DNA from: Xylanibacter muris | GTDB lineage: Bacteria; Bacteroidota; Bacteroidia; Bacteroidales; Bacteroidaceae | DNA length: 64,000 bases | Reading direction: 5' to 3' | Assembly: GCF_013166605.1 (NCBI RefSeq) | Contig: NZ_JABKKF010000003.1 | Location: forward strand, 62,001-126,000 | Shown: in pieces, positions 34,331-43,251 of the stretch | How the letters are laid out: every line of letters begins with the position of its first letter | Position numbering within the stretch: position 1 is the stretch's first letter | Notes under the pieces: model-generated | The model's database searches: none | What the model saw: only the letters and a program-made list of their open reading frames with translations | What the model was told of the DNA's origin: nothing | Translations under genes and position numbers: made by a program

Positions 34331-36904
34331 TCATTCCCATGCCACATCTATACCATGAAGCATGGTGGTACTCTCTCCGCAAGTTCCGGTATGCTGTATC
34401 ATCACACCACCTTTATCCGTCATTTCCACATTGGCATTAAGCATAACCGAATGTGCGACAGGAGCAGACGATGGCTGTGATGATGTCGAGACCTCTGCAG
34501 ACAAGACGTCTCCCGAGAGCGAAACATTGATTACGCATCCCGTACGGTAGCAGTCCGAAGTGACGGAAGGAGTAATCGGAACAACAGTTCCATTGTCGTA
34601 TCTCACCAGCAGGAAGTCTACAGACTTGGCACTCTTCACTGTCCTTATTATACGTAAGGCATATCCGCTCAACGTCCGTGTGTCCATCTTTATTCCAACA
34701 TCCATGTATTGTCCCGTAGCACTGCCAAAGCCCTGTCCGGCCGTCTTTGTCGGGTCAACTCTCAGAGTGAGTTTCATATCCTTGTAAACAGCATCAAGAG
34801 GCGTGAACATCAGACGCGCACCACGCTGTGCCTGAAGAAGCCCATAGCCTTTGGCACCGTTATATCCTTTGCCGTATGTCCACATATCGCGGCTTTGGTC
34901 GAAAGCCCATTGATATTGTTCCGTATCTTTAGGCTTATAGCCGTCCACTGTCCAGTATCCGGGAAGCACACGCGGCTGCCATGCAGTAGGAAAAGAATGG
35001 AAATCGGAAACAAGACGCATACTGCGTAAAGATGAATTACCGCCACGACTGACATTGTTACTTCCTACTTTTCTCTTGCTCACCACTCTCACCGTATCAC
35101 CAGGCAAACTGCGGTGATGACGTGGAACAATATCTGCGATAAGGAAACAACCCGCATCTTCTTCCGTCAACGGATATTCTTTCTCAGGAACGTCCATTCT
35201 GCTCACAGCCACGGCAACCGCACTTGCCATACTCCCGTCAGCCGACCTCAACCATGTGACGGACGAATTGTCACGCCTTCCGTCAAGAAAAAGAGAATAG
35301 TAAAGACGTGCGACAGAATCACCTTCTATAATAATCTTCGGAGCAGACAAGAAATCCGGAGGTGGCAATATCTCCGGCCGTATCTCTAACTCGCATGCCG
35401 CTTCAAGTCCGTCTTCTGTCCGCGACACGACACAGAAACGCACGGCATCATCGCCAATATTCAAAGGAGTTACGACTGTCGTTCCTCCCTTGTCTGTCGA
35501 CAGGCTCACATATTTCTCATACCCGGGAGCGACACGCCAGAATATCTCAGCGGTATCTGGATATGATAAAGGATAATTACCGTGACGCAACTGACGTGCA
35601 GACAGTACAAGCGTATCACGGCCTGTCGTCAATATTGCATTCTTTCTGGAAAGATGCAGACTTGTCGGTATGTTGTTTGCTCCGCTGGTACCAAAACTTC
35701 CGTCAGGCGTCCAACCGTCATTTCCGCCAAGCAGGTTCGCTATGTTATATATGCTGTCGTTCACCAAATAAGCCCTCAGTAACGGAAGCGAATCCATCCT
35801 TACTGTGTTCTGCGGCTTTCTCTTGCCGACGACATACTGTTCTCCGTTAAGAGTCACTCCATATTGATAGCACCTAAGTTGCTCTGTCGGGTAGTTGGCC
35901 CATCCCACATCACTACCCAAACGAGCCTCATACTTACAATTTACAAGAGTGACCTGACCCGGTGACTTACAGAACACCATTTCCCTGTTTGCCCCCATAG
36001 CACGGAAACTGCACCCAAGAAATACGGCACCAGCCAAATCAGTGGTATAAAACGGTTTCTGTCCGTAAAAATCAAAAGTGGAATTAAGATATACTCCATT
36101 GCCTGTAAGGGCATCATCTGTGCATTCGAAATGACATTTGTCATAAAACGAACGGCGGGCCCCACTGAGCGGATTAAGATTCAACCTGGAAATAAAACGC
36201 ACATTGCGGGCTGTCATCCTGTCGCCATGCACATATCCCACATGAGCCTGGGTTATGGCGTCGGAACGTTTGCAACGGTTTTCTGCCGTATCAAGAGGAA
36301 AAACAAGGTCTACATTACAATAATTGCCCAACGTCATATTCTCAACCACAAGACCGTTGCCCCAAATATCAAGCATTGTGAAATTGCCTATTGCTCCCTG
36401 CGTCTGCCCTCTCCGTGATGCAATGATAACATTACGAGCGTCATTTGTTAGCCCCGTAAACCTGAGATTCTCACATTTTATCACCATGCCGAAAGGTTCC
36501 CGACCGTTAATTCCAACGGCAACAACGGTATCATCGGGATTATCCGCCCAATATACCCCTGGAGCAAAAAGGATCCTCATTGGCTTCTCATCCGTTCCGT
36601 CTTTCAGATGTCTCACGGCATCGGCAATGGTGCGAAACATATATGGATACTTCATATCCCCTGGCCCAAGCCTGCTGTCAACATAAAAAGTATTCTCGTC
36701 AAGTCTGAATTTCCCATCAGGACAAACAACGATGCCTTTCTTAACATAAACAGGATACAGAGGGTCGAGACTCCACGATTTGCGCCTTGCGGCAACGCTG
36801 TACACAACCAAAAGCGTCATAACAACAGCCATGAGGCGGATAACAGAATGGTATCTTCGGTCTCTTTTTCGTGAAATGCCCGCATAGGGACAAATATGAC
36901 ACAT
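34331..36904 (-). CDS. Secreted beta-helix (pectin-lyase-fold) protein
   Basis: About 857 residues from the ATG at 36904, chosen because it directly follows a GA-rich ribosome-site-like stretch and gives a plausible signal peptide (VIRLMAVVMTLLVVYSVAA). Other in-frame starts lie at 37012, 36934 and 36832. Residues about 60-360 show repeated short strands typical of right-handed beta-helix pectinesterase or pectate lyase folds (MVIKCENLRFTGLTNDARNV, LVVENMTLGNYCNVD). The second half is beta-rich with probable immunoglobulin-like and carbohydrate-binding-like modules. It probably acts on pectin outside the cytoplasm. I cannot name the catalytic residues. Confidence 0.75.
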   Translation of the reverse strand: MCHICPYAGISRKRDRRYHSVIRLMAVVMTLLVVYSVAARRKSWSLDPLYPVYVKKGIVVCPDGKFRLDENTFYVDSRLGPGDMKYPYMFRTIADAVRHLKDGTDEKPMRILFAPGVYWADNPDDTVVAVGINGREPFGMVIKCENLRFTGLTNDARNVIIASRRGQTQGAIGNFTMLDIWGNGLVVENMTLGNYCNVDLVFPLDTAENRCKRSDAITQAHVGYVHGDRMTARNVRFISRLNLNPLSGARRSFYDKCHFECTDDALTGNGVYLNSTFDFYGQKPFYTTDLAGAVFLGCSFRAMGANREMVFCKSPGQVTLVNCKYEARLGSDVGWANYPTEQLRCYQYGVTLNGEQYVVGKRKPQNTVRMDSLPLLRAYLVNDSIYNIANLLGGNDGWTPDGSFGTSGANNIPTSLHLSRKNAILTTGRDTLVLSARQLRHGNYPLSYPDTAEIFWRVAPGYEKYVSLSTDKGGTTVVTPLNIGDDAVRFCVVSRTEDGLEAACELEIRPEILPPPDFLSAPKIIIEGDSVARLYYSLFLDGRRDNSSVTWLRSADGSMASAVAVAVSRMDVPEKEYPLTEEDAGCFLIADIVPRHHRSLPGDTVRVVSKRKVGSNNVSRGGNSSLRSMRLVSDFHSFPTAWQPRVLPGYWTVDGYKPKDTEQYQWAFDQSRDMWTYGKGYNGAKGYGLLQAQRGARLMFTPLDAVYKDMKLTLRVDPTKTAGQGFGSATGQYMDVGIKMDTRTLSGYALRIIRTVKSAKSVDFLLVRYDNGTVVPITPSVTSDCYRTGCVINVSLSGDVLSAEVSTSSQPSSAPVAHSVMLNANVEMTDKGGVMIQHTGTCGESTTMLHGIDVAWE

Positions 36905-37031
36905 TTTTCTTCTTTCGAAAACTTTTATATACATAATATGAATGTAACAGTTTGTTTCTAAATCCGGTATAAACGGCAACACCGCTACAAAATTAATCAA
37001 TAATTTGCTCAACTCGCAATTTATTTATAAA

Positions 37032-37062
37032 TTTGCGGATTTAGAAAAGGATTTTACCTTTG
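37032..37062 (+). promoter_or_regulatory. Promoter of the small ORF / DUF3822 / rsmD run
   Basis: TTTG (37032-37035) and TACCTTTG (37055-37062) are 19 bases apart, an exact match to the Bacteroidetes consensus. The first start codon is 25 bases after the -7 box. Confidence 0.75.
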
Positions 37063-37086
37063 CTTACGACAATACAGACGTATCGT

Positions 37087-37173
37087 ATGGACAAAAAGGA
37101 AATAATAATGAACATCGGTCTTGGATTGGTGGCGGCACTGATGTTGTACATCTGTGTGATGAGTATCGTATAG
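37087..37173 (+). CDS. 28-residue predicted membrane peptide
   Basis: A short frame with an ATG just after a strong promoter. The peptide starts MDKKEII and the remainder (NIGLGLVAALMLYICVMSIV) is one hydrophobic helix, like many bacterial small membrane proteins. It lies 70 bases upstream of the DUF3822 gene on the same strand. Without homologues it could be chance, but the promoter position and hydrophobic composition favour a real gene. Confidence 0.5.
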   Translation: MDKKEIIMNIGLGLVAALMLYICVMSIV

Positions 37174-37244
37174 AATCACCGGACATCATCCCAATTCCAC
37201 AAGCACCCTAATAAAAAGGCAAATATTCTCATACATATTAAGAA

Positions 37245-38066
37245 ATGACATCACCCAATAATATCACACAGACAAACGGACGGCGGCTGACAATACGCAT
37301 AAGCAACAACTCGCTGTCATTCTCTGCAATAGATACTTCCACGGCTGAGGCCAAAATACAATATGAGCCATACGAAATAAAAAACGGAATATCAATGGCC
37401 GCCAACCTCAGAGAGGCTCTGAAATCCGCAAGTCTGCCTAAAGAACATTTCAGACGCGCACTGGTGATGATTGACTCGAATGTTCTTATTATCCCCATAG
37501 ACCTGTTCAGGGAAGGGAGCTATAAATCTCTCTATACACACTCCTTTCCTAAAAACGAGAACGATGAAATTATGTATACCGTGCTGCCATATCTTAATTC
37601 CGTGGCCGCCTTTTCGGTAAACAAAGACCTGAAGCTCGTCATTGACGACAATTTCGGATTTGCCACATTTGTGGCAGCCATGTCTCCTGTATGGAAATAC
37701 CTGCACCAAAGGAGCTTCACCGGCACGAGGAACAAACTTTACGGATATTTCCATGACAACAAGGTTGAGGTGTTCTGCTTTACACAAAACAGATTCAAAT
37801 TCTGCAACACATTCAACACCGCACGTCCGCAGGATGCAATATATTTCCTGCTTTACGTATGGAAGCAGATGATGCTGAAACCGGAATATGACGAAATGCA
37901 CATTGTAGGCAATATTCCCGACCGGGAATGGATTCTGGAAGAACTGAAAAGATATCTTCAACGTGCGTACATAATAAATCCTGCCGGTGACTTCAACCGT
38001 GCTCCCGCAACACAAATAAAGGATATGCCTTACGACCTGATGACTCTATACGTCAAAGGCAGATAG
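37245..38066 (+). CDS. DUF3822 family protein
   Basis: A 273-residue soluble protein of a Bacteroidetes-specific family of unknown function. The N-terminus RRLTIRISNNSLSFSAID and the middle YTVLPYLNSVAAFSVNKDL are conserved features that I recall for DUF3822, whose gene often precedes rsmD as here (38 bases apart). The alternating strands and helices would suit an actin- or ASKHA-like fold, but this is a guess. No signal peptide. Confidence 0.75.
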   Translation: MTSPNNITQTNGRRLTIRISNNSLSFSAIDTSTAEAKIQYEPYEIKNGISMAANLREALKSASLPKEHFRRALVMIDSNVLIIPIDLFREGSYKSLYTHSFPKNENDEIMYTVLPYLNSVAAFSVNKDLKLVIDDNFGFATFVAAMSPVWKYLHQRSFTGTRNKLYGYFHDNKVEVFCFTQNRFKFCNTFNTARPQDAIYFLLYVWKQMMLKPEYDEMHIVGNIPDREWILEELKRYLQRAYIINPAGDFNRAPATQIKDMPYDLMTLYVKGR

Positions 38067-38104
38067 CCGTTCATCATAATACCAGAAATATACTCTACAA
38101 GAAA

Positions 38105-38635
38105 ATGCGCATAATAACCGGTATATATAAAGGACGTCATTTCGATGTTCCGCGTTCATTCAAAGCAAGACCGACAACCGACTTCGCAAAAGAAAACATA
38201 TTCAACGTTCTTAACGCATATATCTGTTTTGAGGATGCCACAGCCCTTGACTTGTTTTCCGGAACAGGCAGCATATCGCTGGAACTCGTATCACGCGGAT
38301 GCTCAAACGTGATTGGAATAGAAAAGGACCGCGACCATCACGCCTTTATATGCCAGTGTCTTAAGAAACTCGATACAGACGCATGCACGCCTATACGCGG
38401 TGATGTATTCAGATTCCTGAAGTCATGCCGCATGCAGTTCGACTTCATCTTTGCCGACCCTCCATACGCTCTGAAAGAACTGGCAGACATTCCTGACATA
38501 ATATTCACTAAAGACCTCTTGAAAGAAGGAGGAATCTTCGTACTTGAACACGGCAAGGAGCAGGATTTCAGCCAACATCCGCATTTTATCGAACACAGGG
38601 CCTACGGTAGCGTGAACTTCTCAATATTCAAATAG
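38105..38635 (+). CDS. rsmD: 16S rRNA (guanine966-N2)-methyltransferase
   Basis: A 176-residue Rossmann-fold methyltransferase. It opens MRIITGIYKGRHFDVP and RPTTDFAKENIFNVL as usual for RsmD, binds SAM at ALDLFSGTGSISLE, and carries the catalytic FADPPYA motif (about residue 118). It methylates the N2 of G966 in the small-subunit rRNA. It is co-oriented with the DUF3822 gene and probably shares its promoter. Confidence 0.95.
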   Translation: MRIITGIYKGRHFDVPRSFKARPTTDFAKENIFNVLNAYICFEDATALDLFSGTGSISLELVSRGCSNVIGIEKDRDHHAFICQCLKKLDTDACTPIRGDVFRFLKSCRMQFDFIFADPPYALKELADIPDIIFTKDLLKEGGIFVLEHGKEQDFSQHPHFIEHRAYGSVNFSIFK

Positions 38636-38655
38636 GCCCCTAAACGCTGTTTATA

Positions 38656-40089
38656 TTACAGCAGCGGTGAGAGAAGACGGATGAGACTCTCCCACAGACG
38701 GACGAAGAAAGAGCGGAAACGGCCGCGAACTACGGGGGGCTTGTCATTAAGAAGCTCCGATACGGAAATGTCGGACATAAACACGGACTTGAAACGCCTG
38801 ACAACATCTGTATCGAAAAAGAAGACATTGGCCTCGAAGTTATTCTCAAAGCTACGGAAATCAACGTTTGTGGAACCGACAGTGGCAACACTATCATCGG
38901 CAAGCATAAACTTGCTGTGCAGAAAACCGGAATTGTATCTGTAAATCTTTACACCGGCATTCATTACATCACGCATATATGAACGCCCCGCCCACTCCAC
39001 AAACCGCGAATCACTGCGCCACGGCACAAGCACGCGCACATCGATACCTCCGAGGGCGGCAGTGACAAGAGCGAAAAGCACAGGTTCTGTAGGAAGAAAA
39101 TACGGACTTTCAATATAGACATATTTCCTTGCACCAAGAATCACGCGCACATACCCCTGCATGATATCGGGATATTCCGACACCGGACCGCTCGTTACAA
39201 TCTGCGCTATACCGTCATTCCTAACAGCGTCATCCATAGAAGGATAATACTTTGTGCTCGATATTAACGTACGGTCTACAAAATACCAGTCAACGAGAAA
39301 GGCTTTCTGAACACTGTAGACCACCCCACCGGTAATTCTAACCATTGTGTCACGCCATTCCTGGCCGTCAATACCTTTTACGTACCTCAGGGCAATGTTC
39401 ATACCACCGATATACGCCACACGGCCGTCTATGACAATTATTTTCCTATGATTGCGATAGTTCACCTTGCTTGTGAATGAAGGGAAACGCACCGGCAGAA
39501 ACGGACTTACCTCTATCCCTTCCTCACGCATACGCTCAAAAAAAGAATGACTTACATTCCAGCATCCCACATCATCATATATCACACGTACCTCAACACC
39601 ACTACGGGCCTTGTCTATCAGCGCATCAGCAACAAGATATCCCAAGGCGTCGTCGGCAAAAATATACATATCGATGTGGATGCTGCTCTTTGCCGCACCT
39701 ATAGACTTTAAAAGGTCAAGGAAAAAGGAACTGCCTTCGGTGAATATCTCCACGGCATTATCCTTGAACGGAAGAGAGAAACTCTGGTTCACAAACAAAT
39801 CCACCAAAGGCTTCACACCGTCCGGCACACGAAGATTCTGCTGTCCGACAAATCCGAGCATCGACCGTTTGGTGAGCTGGTTCAGGCTGCGCTCACCGAT
39901 GAGCCGCTCCTTGCGAGTGTCAAGCCCGAAGAAAAGATACAAGACAATTCCTGCTACGGGCACGAAATAAATCACGAGTGCCCACGCCATTGTCTTCACC
40001 GGCTGGCGGTTGCTCATCACCACATGAAGAACGGCTATGATTACGATTATCTCGTATATTATGACAAACGTCATATATATTCCATGCAT
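38656..40089 (-). CDS. cls: Cardiolipin synthase (phospholipase D family)
   Basis: A 477-residue membrane enzyme. Two N-terminal hydrophobic segments anchor it. Two PLD motifs of form HxK(x)4D are visible: HRKIIVIDGRVAYIGGMN near residue 225 and HSKFMLADDSVATVGSTN near residue 405. The enzyme joins two phosphatidylglycerol molecules to cardiolipin and glycerol. In-frame ATGs at 40089 and 40074 are both possible starts. It is convergent with rsmD, 20 bases apart. Confidence 0.93.
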   Translation of the reverse strand: MHGIYMTFVIIYEIIVIIAVLHVVMSNRQPVKTMAWALVIYFVPVAGIVLYLFFGLDTRKERLIGERSLNQLTKRSMLGFVGQQNLRVPDGVKPLVDLFVNQSFSLPFKDNAVEIFTEGSSFFLDLLKSIGAAKSSIHIDMYIFADDALGYLVADALIDKARSGVEVRVIYDDVGCWNVSHSFFERMREEGIEVSPFLPVRFPSFTSKVNYRNHRKIIVIDGRVAYIGGMNIALRYVKGIDGQEWRDTMVRITGGVVYSVQKAFLVDWYFVDRTLISSTKYYPSMDDAVRNDGIAQIVTSGPVSEYPDIMQGYVRVILGARKYVYIESPYFLPTEPVLFALVTAALGGIDVRVLVPWRSDSRFVEWAGRSYMRDVMNAGVKIYRYNSGFLHSKFMLADDSVATVGSTNVDFRSFENNFEANVFFFDTDVVRRFKSVFMSDISVSELLNDKPPVVRGRFRSFFVRLWESLIRLLSPLL

Positions 40090-40137
40090 ATCTTTCCTCC
40101 TTTTCTATTTTATTGTCATCGGCCTGTCATATAACGC

Positions 40138-40725
40138 CTATTTAAAAGAGCATATCTTATGGATCTGCAACGACAGCCTCCACTGCGGATGCCCGAGGAT
40201 ATACTCTATACATTTGCCGCGTATCTCTATATTCCGCTGCTCATCGGCCACATCACAAGGTTGCAGATAGTAATAACTTGCCTCCACACCGTAATCGCTA
40301 ACATCCGTCTGGCCGTTGTAGACACATTTAAGCTCATCACACCGTTTCAGTGCCAGTTCTGCCTTTTCCCCAACAAACTCGACCTTCGGAGACACCGTTA
40401 CCCAGTCTATGCCGTCAGGCAATGTACGTGTTCCGTTTGTCTCTATCGCTATCCTGAAACCGGCATCATGAAGAAGCCCTATGAGACGGGCATCAATATG
40501 CAGGGCAGGCTCCCCTCCCGTCAACACGGCAAAGCGTGCGGGGAATTCGGAAGCACGAGCGACAATCTGCTCATCTGTCATTTCCTGATATCCCGTGAAG
40601 TCTGTATCGCAGAAAGGACATTGCAGATTACATCCTGCAAAACGGATAAACACAGCCGCACACCCGGTGTTGCGGCCCTCTCCCTGAAGCGAATAAAATA
40701 TCTCGTTTATCTTCTTTACCATCAA
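40138..40725 (-). CDS. queE: 7-carboxy-7-deazaguanine synthase QueE
   Basis: A 195-residue radical SAM enzyme of queuosine synthesis. It turns carboxytetrahydropterin into carboxydeazaguanine. The N-terminus INEIFYSLQGEGRNTG is typical, and C32, C36 and C39 (GCNLQCPFCDTDF) bind the 4Fe-4S cluster. VLTGGEPAL is the SAM-contact strand. It overlaps queD by 4 bases, so both are translated together. Confidence 0.95.
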   Translation of the reverse strand: MMVKKINEIFYSLQGEGRNTGCAAVFIRFAGCNLQCPFCDTDFTGYQEMTDEQIVARASEFPARFAVLTGGEPALHIDARLIGLLHDAGFRIAIETNGTRTLPDGIDWVTVSPKVEFVGEKAELALKRCDELKCVYNGQTDVSDYGVEASYYYLQPCDVADEQRNIEIRGKCIEYILGHPQWRLSLQIHKICSFK

Positions 40726-41060
40726 AGATTATCCTCCTCGTATATGGCTATGTTTCCCTCACTTTCCTGAACAGATACCTTATAGCACTGCGGTATCTGC
40801 CCTGCACACCACCGTGCGATATTTTCGGCCGTGGGATTGAAGTCGAGCACTTCATTAAGATTCCTATGGTCGAGCTTTCCTTGTATGAGCTGCTTTATCT
40901 CTGTGAAATCACATACCATACCATTGCTGTTCAGTTCACGTGCCTTACAATAGACAGTGATTATCCAGTTGTGGCCGTGCAGCCCCGCGCATTTGCTTTC
41001 ATAGTCAAGCATCAGGCTGTGCGCTGCCGACACCTCGAATGTTTTTTGTATATAATACAT
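40722..41060 (-). CDS. queD: 6-carboxy-5,6,7,8-tetrahydropterin synthase QueD
   Basis: A 112-residue member of the 6-pyruvoyl-tetrahydropterin synthase family. Zinc ligands are H14 (AAHSL) and the pair H28/H30 (LHGHNW); C24 is the catalytic cysteine of the bacterial QueD type. It converts dihydroneopterin triphosphate to carboxytetrahydropterin, the substrate of QueE encoded next door. QueC and QueF are not in this window. Confidence 0.95.
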   Translation of the reverse strand: MYYIQKTFEVSAAHSLMLDYESKCAGLHGHNWIITVYCKARELNSNGMVCDFTEIKQLIQGKLDHRNLNEVLDFNPTAENIARWCAGQIPQCYKVSVQESEGNIAIYEEDNL

Positions 41061-41071
41061 TGTACTTATTA

Positions 41072-43078
41072 TTATTTTGTTACGATTATATCGCTGCCTA
41101 TCTGCCTGGCAAGCGCGTCTCTAACAACCTGTGTATCTCGATATTTTTCCATGAGGGCACGTATTCTCTCCATGTCGCTTCCCACAGTCCGCAACTGCAT
41201 CTGTATGTCTTTCAGTCTGCGTTCCATGATACCAAGCCGATAGTCGAGCACGAGGTGGGTAACCTTCTGGCGTATAGAATCAGGCGTAGGCTCGACGCTA
41301 AGACTGGCACTGAGCTGATAGCGGTTTATGCCAAGCTGTCCGGCTATACGGCTTATCTCAATGTCCGGATGATGCATGAAATAAGCCTCGGCCCTGAACC
41401 CTGGCTCATTGTTATGTGCCACTGCTTCTTCAAGAATCCTGTTATAGAGAACATTGTGGAATATAATGCCGTCCTGCGACAGATCATAGTCGATATATTG
41501 CGATACAGAGAGGTCTATCATGCTGCCGTCTTCCGCCTCAAGCCCTTTGTATATTATCTCTTCGCCATGCCTTATGACCATAGTGATGAGCAACCGCTCC
41601 ACTTCCTGTCCATGGACATCCGCGGCAGACAACACCATATCTGCCGAAGACAATACCGACGACACAGAGGATGGAGCAGCAGAGGATACCTGTTGGGGCT
41701 GCGCAGTATTCTGGTTGTCGCGCTCGCGCCGGCGAGCTTCGCGCTCCTGTTCCTTTTCCCGCTCTTCCTTGTCGCCACGGATAAACTTGTTCATGGTGGA
41801 CACGAGCGTCTGCTCACTCATCTGTAACCTTATGGAACATTCTCGCAGATAAGTGTCGCGGATTATCTGGTTAGGAATTACAGACACGCTCCTTACTATA
41901 CTTCCTATTGCCTCGGAGCGTTTTATGGGATCTGTAACCCCGCGTAGCAGCCGGGCCGTCTTAAACTCAATGAAGTCGGTCTGATTATCCTCGATATATT
42001 GCCTGAACTCCACCGCGGTGTGCTTTCTTGAAAAGCTGTCGGGATCATCACCGTCGGGCAGCACAAGCACCTTTATGTTCATTCCCTCGGAAAGCAGCAT
42101 ATCCGTACCCCGCATGGCGGCATGGATACCTGCCTCATCACCGTCGTAGAGTAACACGATATTGGAAGTAAACCTGTGCAGCAGTCTCACCTGATGCATG
42201 CTCAGGGCCGTGCCCGAATTGGCCACCACGTTTTCTATCCCGCACTGGTGCATCGACACCACATCGGTATAGCCTTCCACCATAAACACACGGTCTTCCT
42301 TCACTATGGCTTTCTTTGCCTGATAAAGCCCGTAAAGTTCACGGTCCTTATGATATATTTCCGATTCCGGTGAATTTACATACTTCTGCTGTACACCTTT
42401 TGTACGTGAGTCGAGCAACCGGCCTCCGAACGCACTCACCTTTCCACTCACGTTGAGCCACGGAAAGATTACTCTTCCTGAGTATCGGTCAACAAGTTCT
42501 CCGTTATCTTTTCTGTAGCACAGTCCTGTTTTCACAAGAAACTCCTCCTTGTAACCTTTTGCCAGCGCAGCCTTAGACATGGAGTCGCGCTGCGAGAGAG
42601 CAAAACCAAGCTGGAATTTCTTTATTATGTCATCGCGAAACCCACGGCTCCTGAAATACTGTTTTCCTATGGCCACACCATCGGGGTCGTTATCCATTAT
42701 GTTCATGAAATAGTCTTTTGCCCACTCATTCACAATGAACATGCTCTCCCTCTCACCCGCCTCTTTCTTCTCCTCGTCGGTAAGTTCCTTTTCCTTTATC
42801 TCTATATTATATTTTGCGGCAAGCCATCTCAGAGCCTCGGGATAGGTCATCTGCTCATGTTCCATCACGAAATTCACGGCATTGCCTCCCTTGCCGCATG
42901 CGAAACAATGACATATACCCTTGGCCGGTGACACCATGAACGACGGTGTCTTGTCATCGTGGAAAGGACACAATCCCTTATAGTTCACCCCCGCCTTGCG
43001 GAGATGGACAAATTCCGACACCACATCGACAATGTTGACGGCATCCATTATTCTGTCTACAGTAGCTCTATCTATCAT
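41072..43078 (-). CDS. dnaG: DNA primase DnaG
   Basis: A 668-residue primase, started at the ATG at 43078 (MIDRATVDRIMDAV), which matches the family better than an upstream ATG at 43105. The zinc-binding CHC2 domain has CPFHDDKTPSF and ICHCFACGKGG. The TOPRIM core shows VFMVEGYTDVVSMHQ and LLYDGDEAG. The C-terminal part, about 440-668, should bind the DnaB helicase and contains a charged, low-complexity linker. It lies 11 bases before queD on the same strand. Confidence 0.96.
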   Translation of the reverse strand: MIDRATVDRIMDAVNIVDVVSEFVHLRKAGVNYKGLCPFHDDKTPSFMVSPAKGICHCFACGKGGNAVNFVMEHEQMTYPEALRWLAAKYNIEIKEKELTDEEKKEAGERESMFIVNEWAKDYFMNIMDNDPDGVAIGKQYFRSRGFRDDIIKKFQLGFALSQRDSMSKAALAKGYKEEFLVKTGLCYRKDNGELVDRYSGRVIFPWLNVSGKVSAFGGRLLDSRTKGVQQKYVNSPESEIYHKDRELYGLYQAKKAIVKEDRVFMVEGYTDVVSMHQCGIENVVANSGTALSMHQVRLLHRFTSNIVLLYDGDEAGIHAAMRGTDMLLSEGMNIKVLVLPDGDDPDSFSRKHTAVEFRQYIEDNQTDFIEFKTARLLRGVTDPIKRSEAIGSIVRSVSVIPNQIIRDTYLRECSIRLQMSEQTLVSTMNKFIRGDKEEREKEQEREARRRERDNQNTAQPQQVSSAAPSSVSSVLSSADMVLSAADVHGQEVERLLITMVIRHGEEIIYKGLEAEDGSMIDLSVSQYIDYDLSQDGIIFHNVLYNRILEEAVAHNNEPGFRAEAYFMHHPDIEISRIAGQLGINRYQLSASLSVEPTPDSIRQKVTHLVLDYRLGIMERRLKDIQMQLRTVGSDMERIRALMEKYRDTQVVRDALARQIGSDIIVTK

Positions 43079-43251
43079 ATACTGTCTGAAAACAAAGAGC
43101 CGCATAGAGGCGGTTATATTCCCACCGCTACCGGCTCATTTGGGTTTATGCTATAACGTATGTATTCTTTACATATTATAAAACATCCAAGAAAGTACGT
43201 TTTTTCACTTATGTCCGTTTGCGGCATCCCGTCCGCAAACGTCATGAACAT

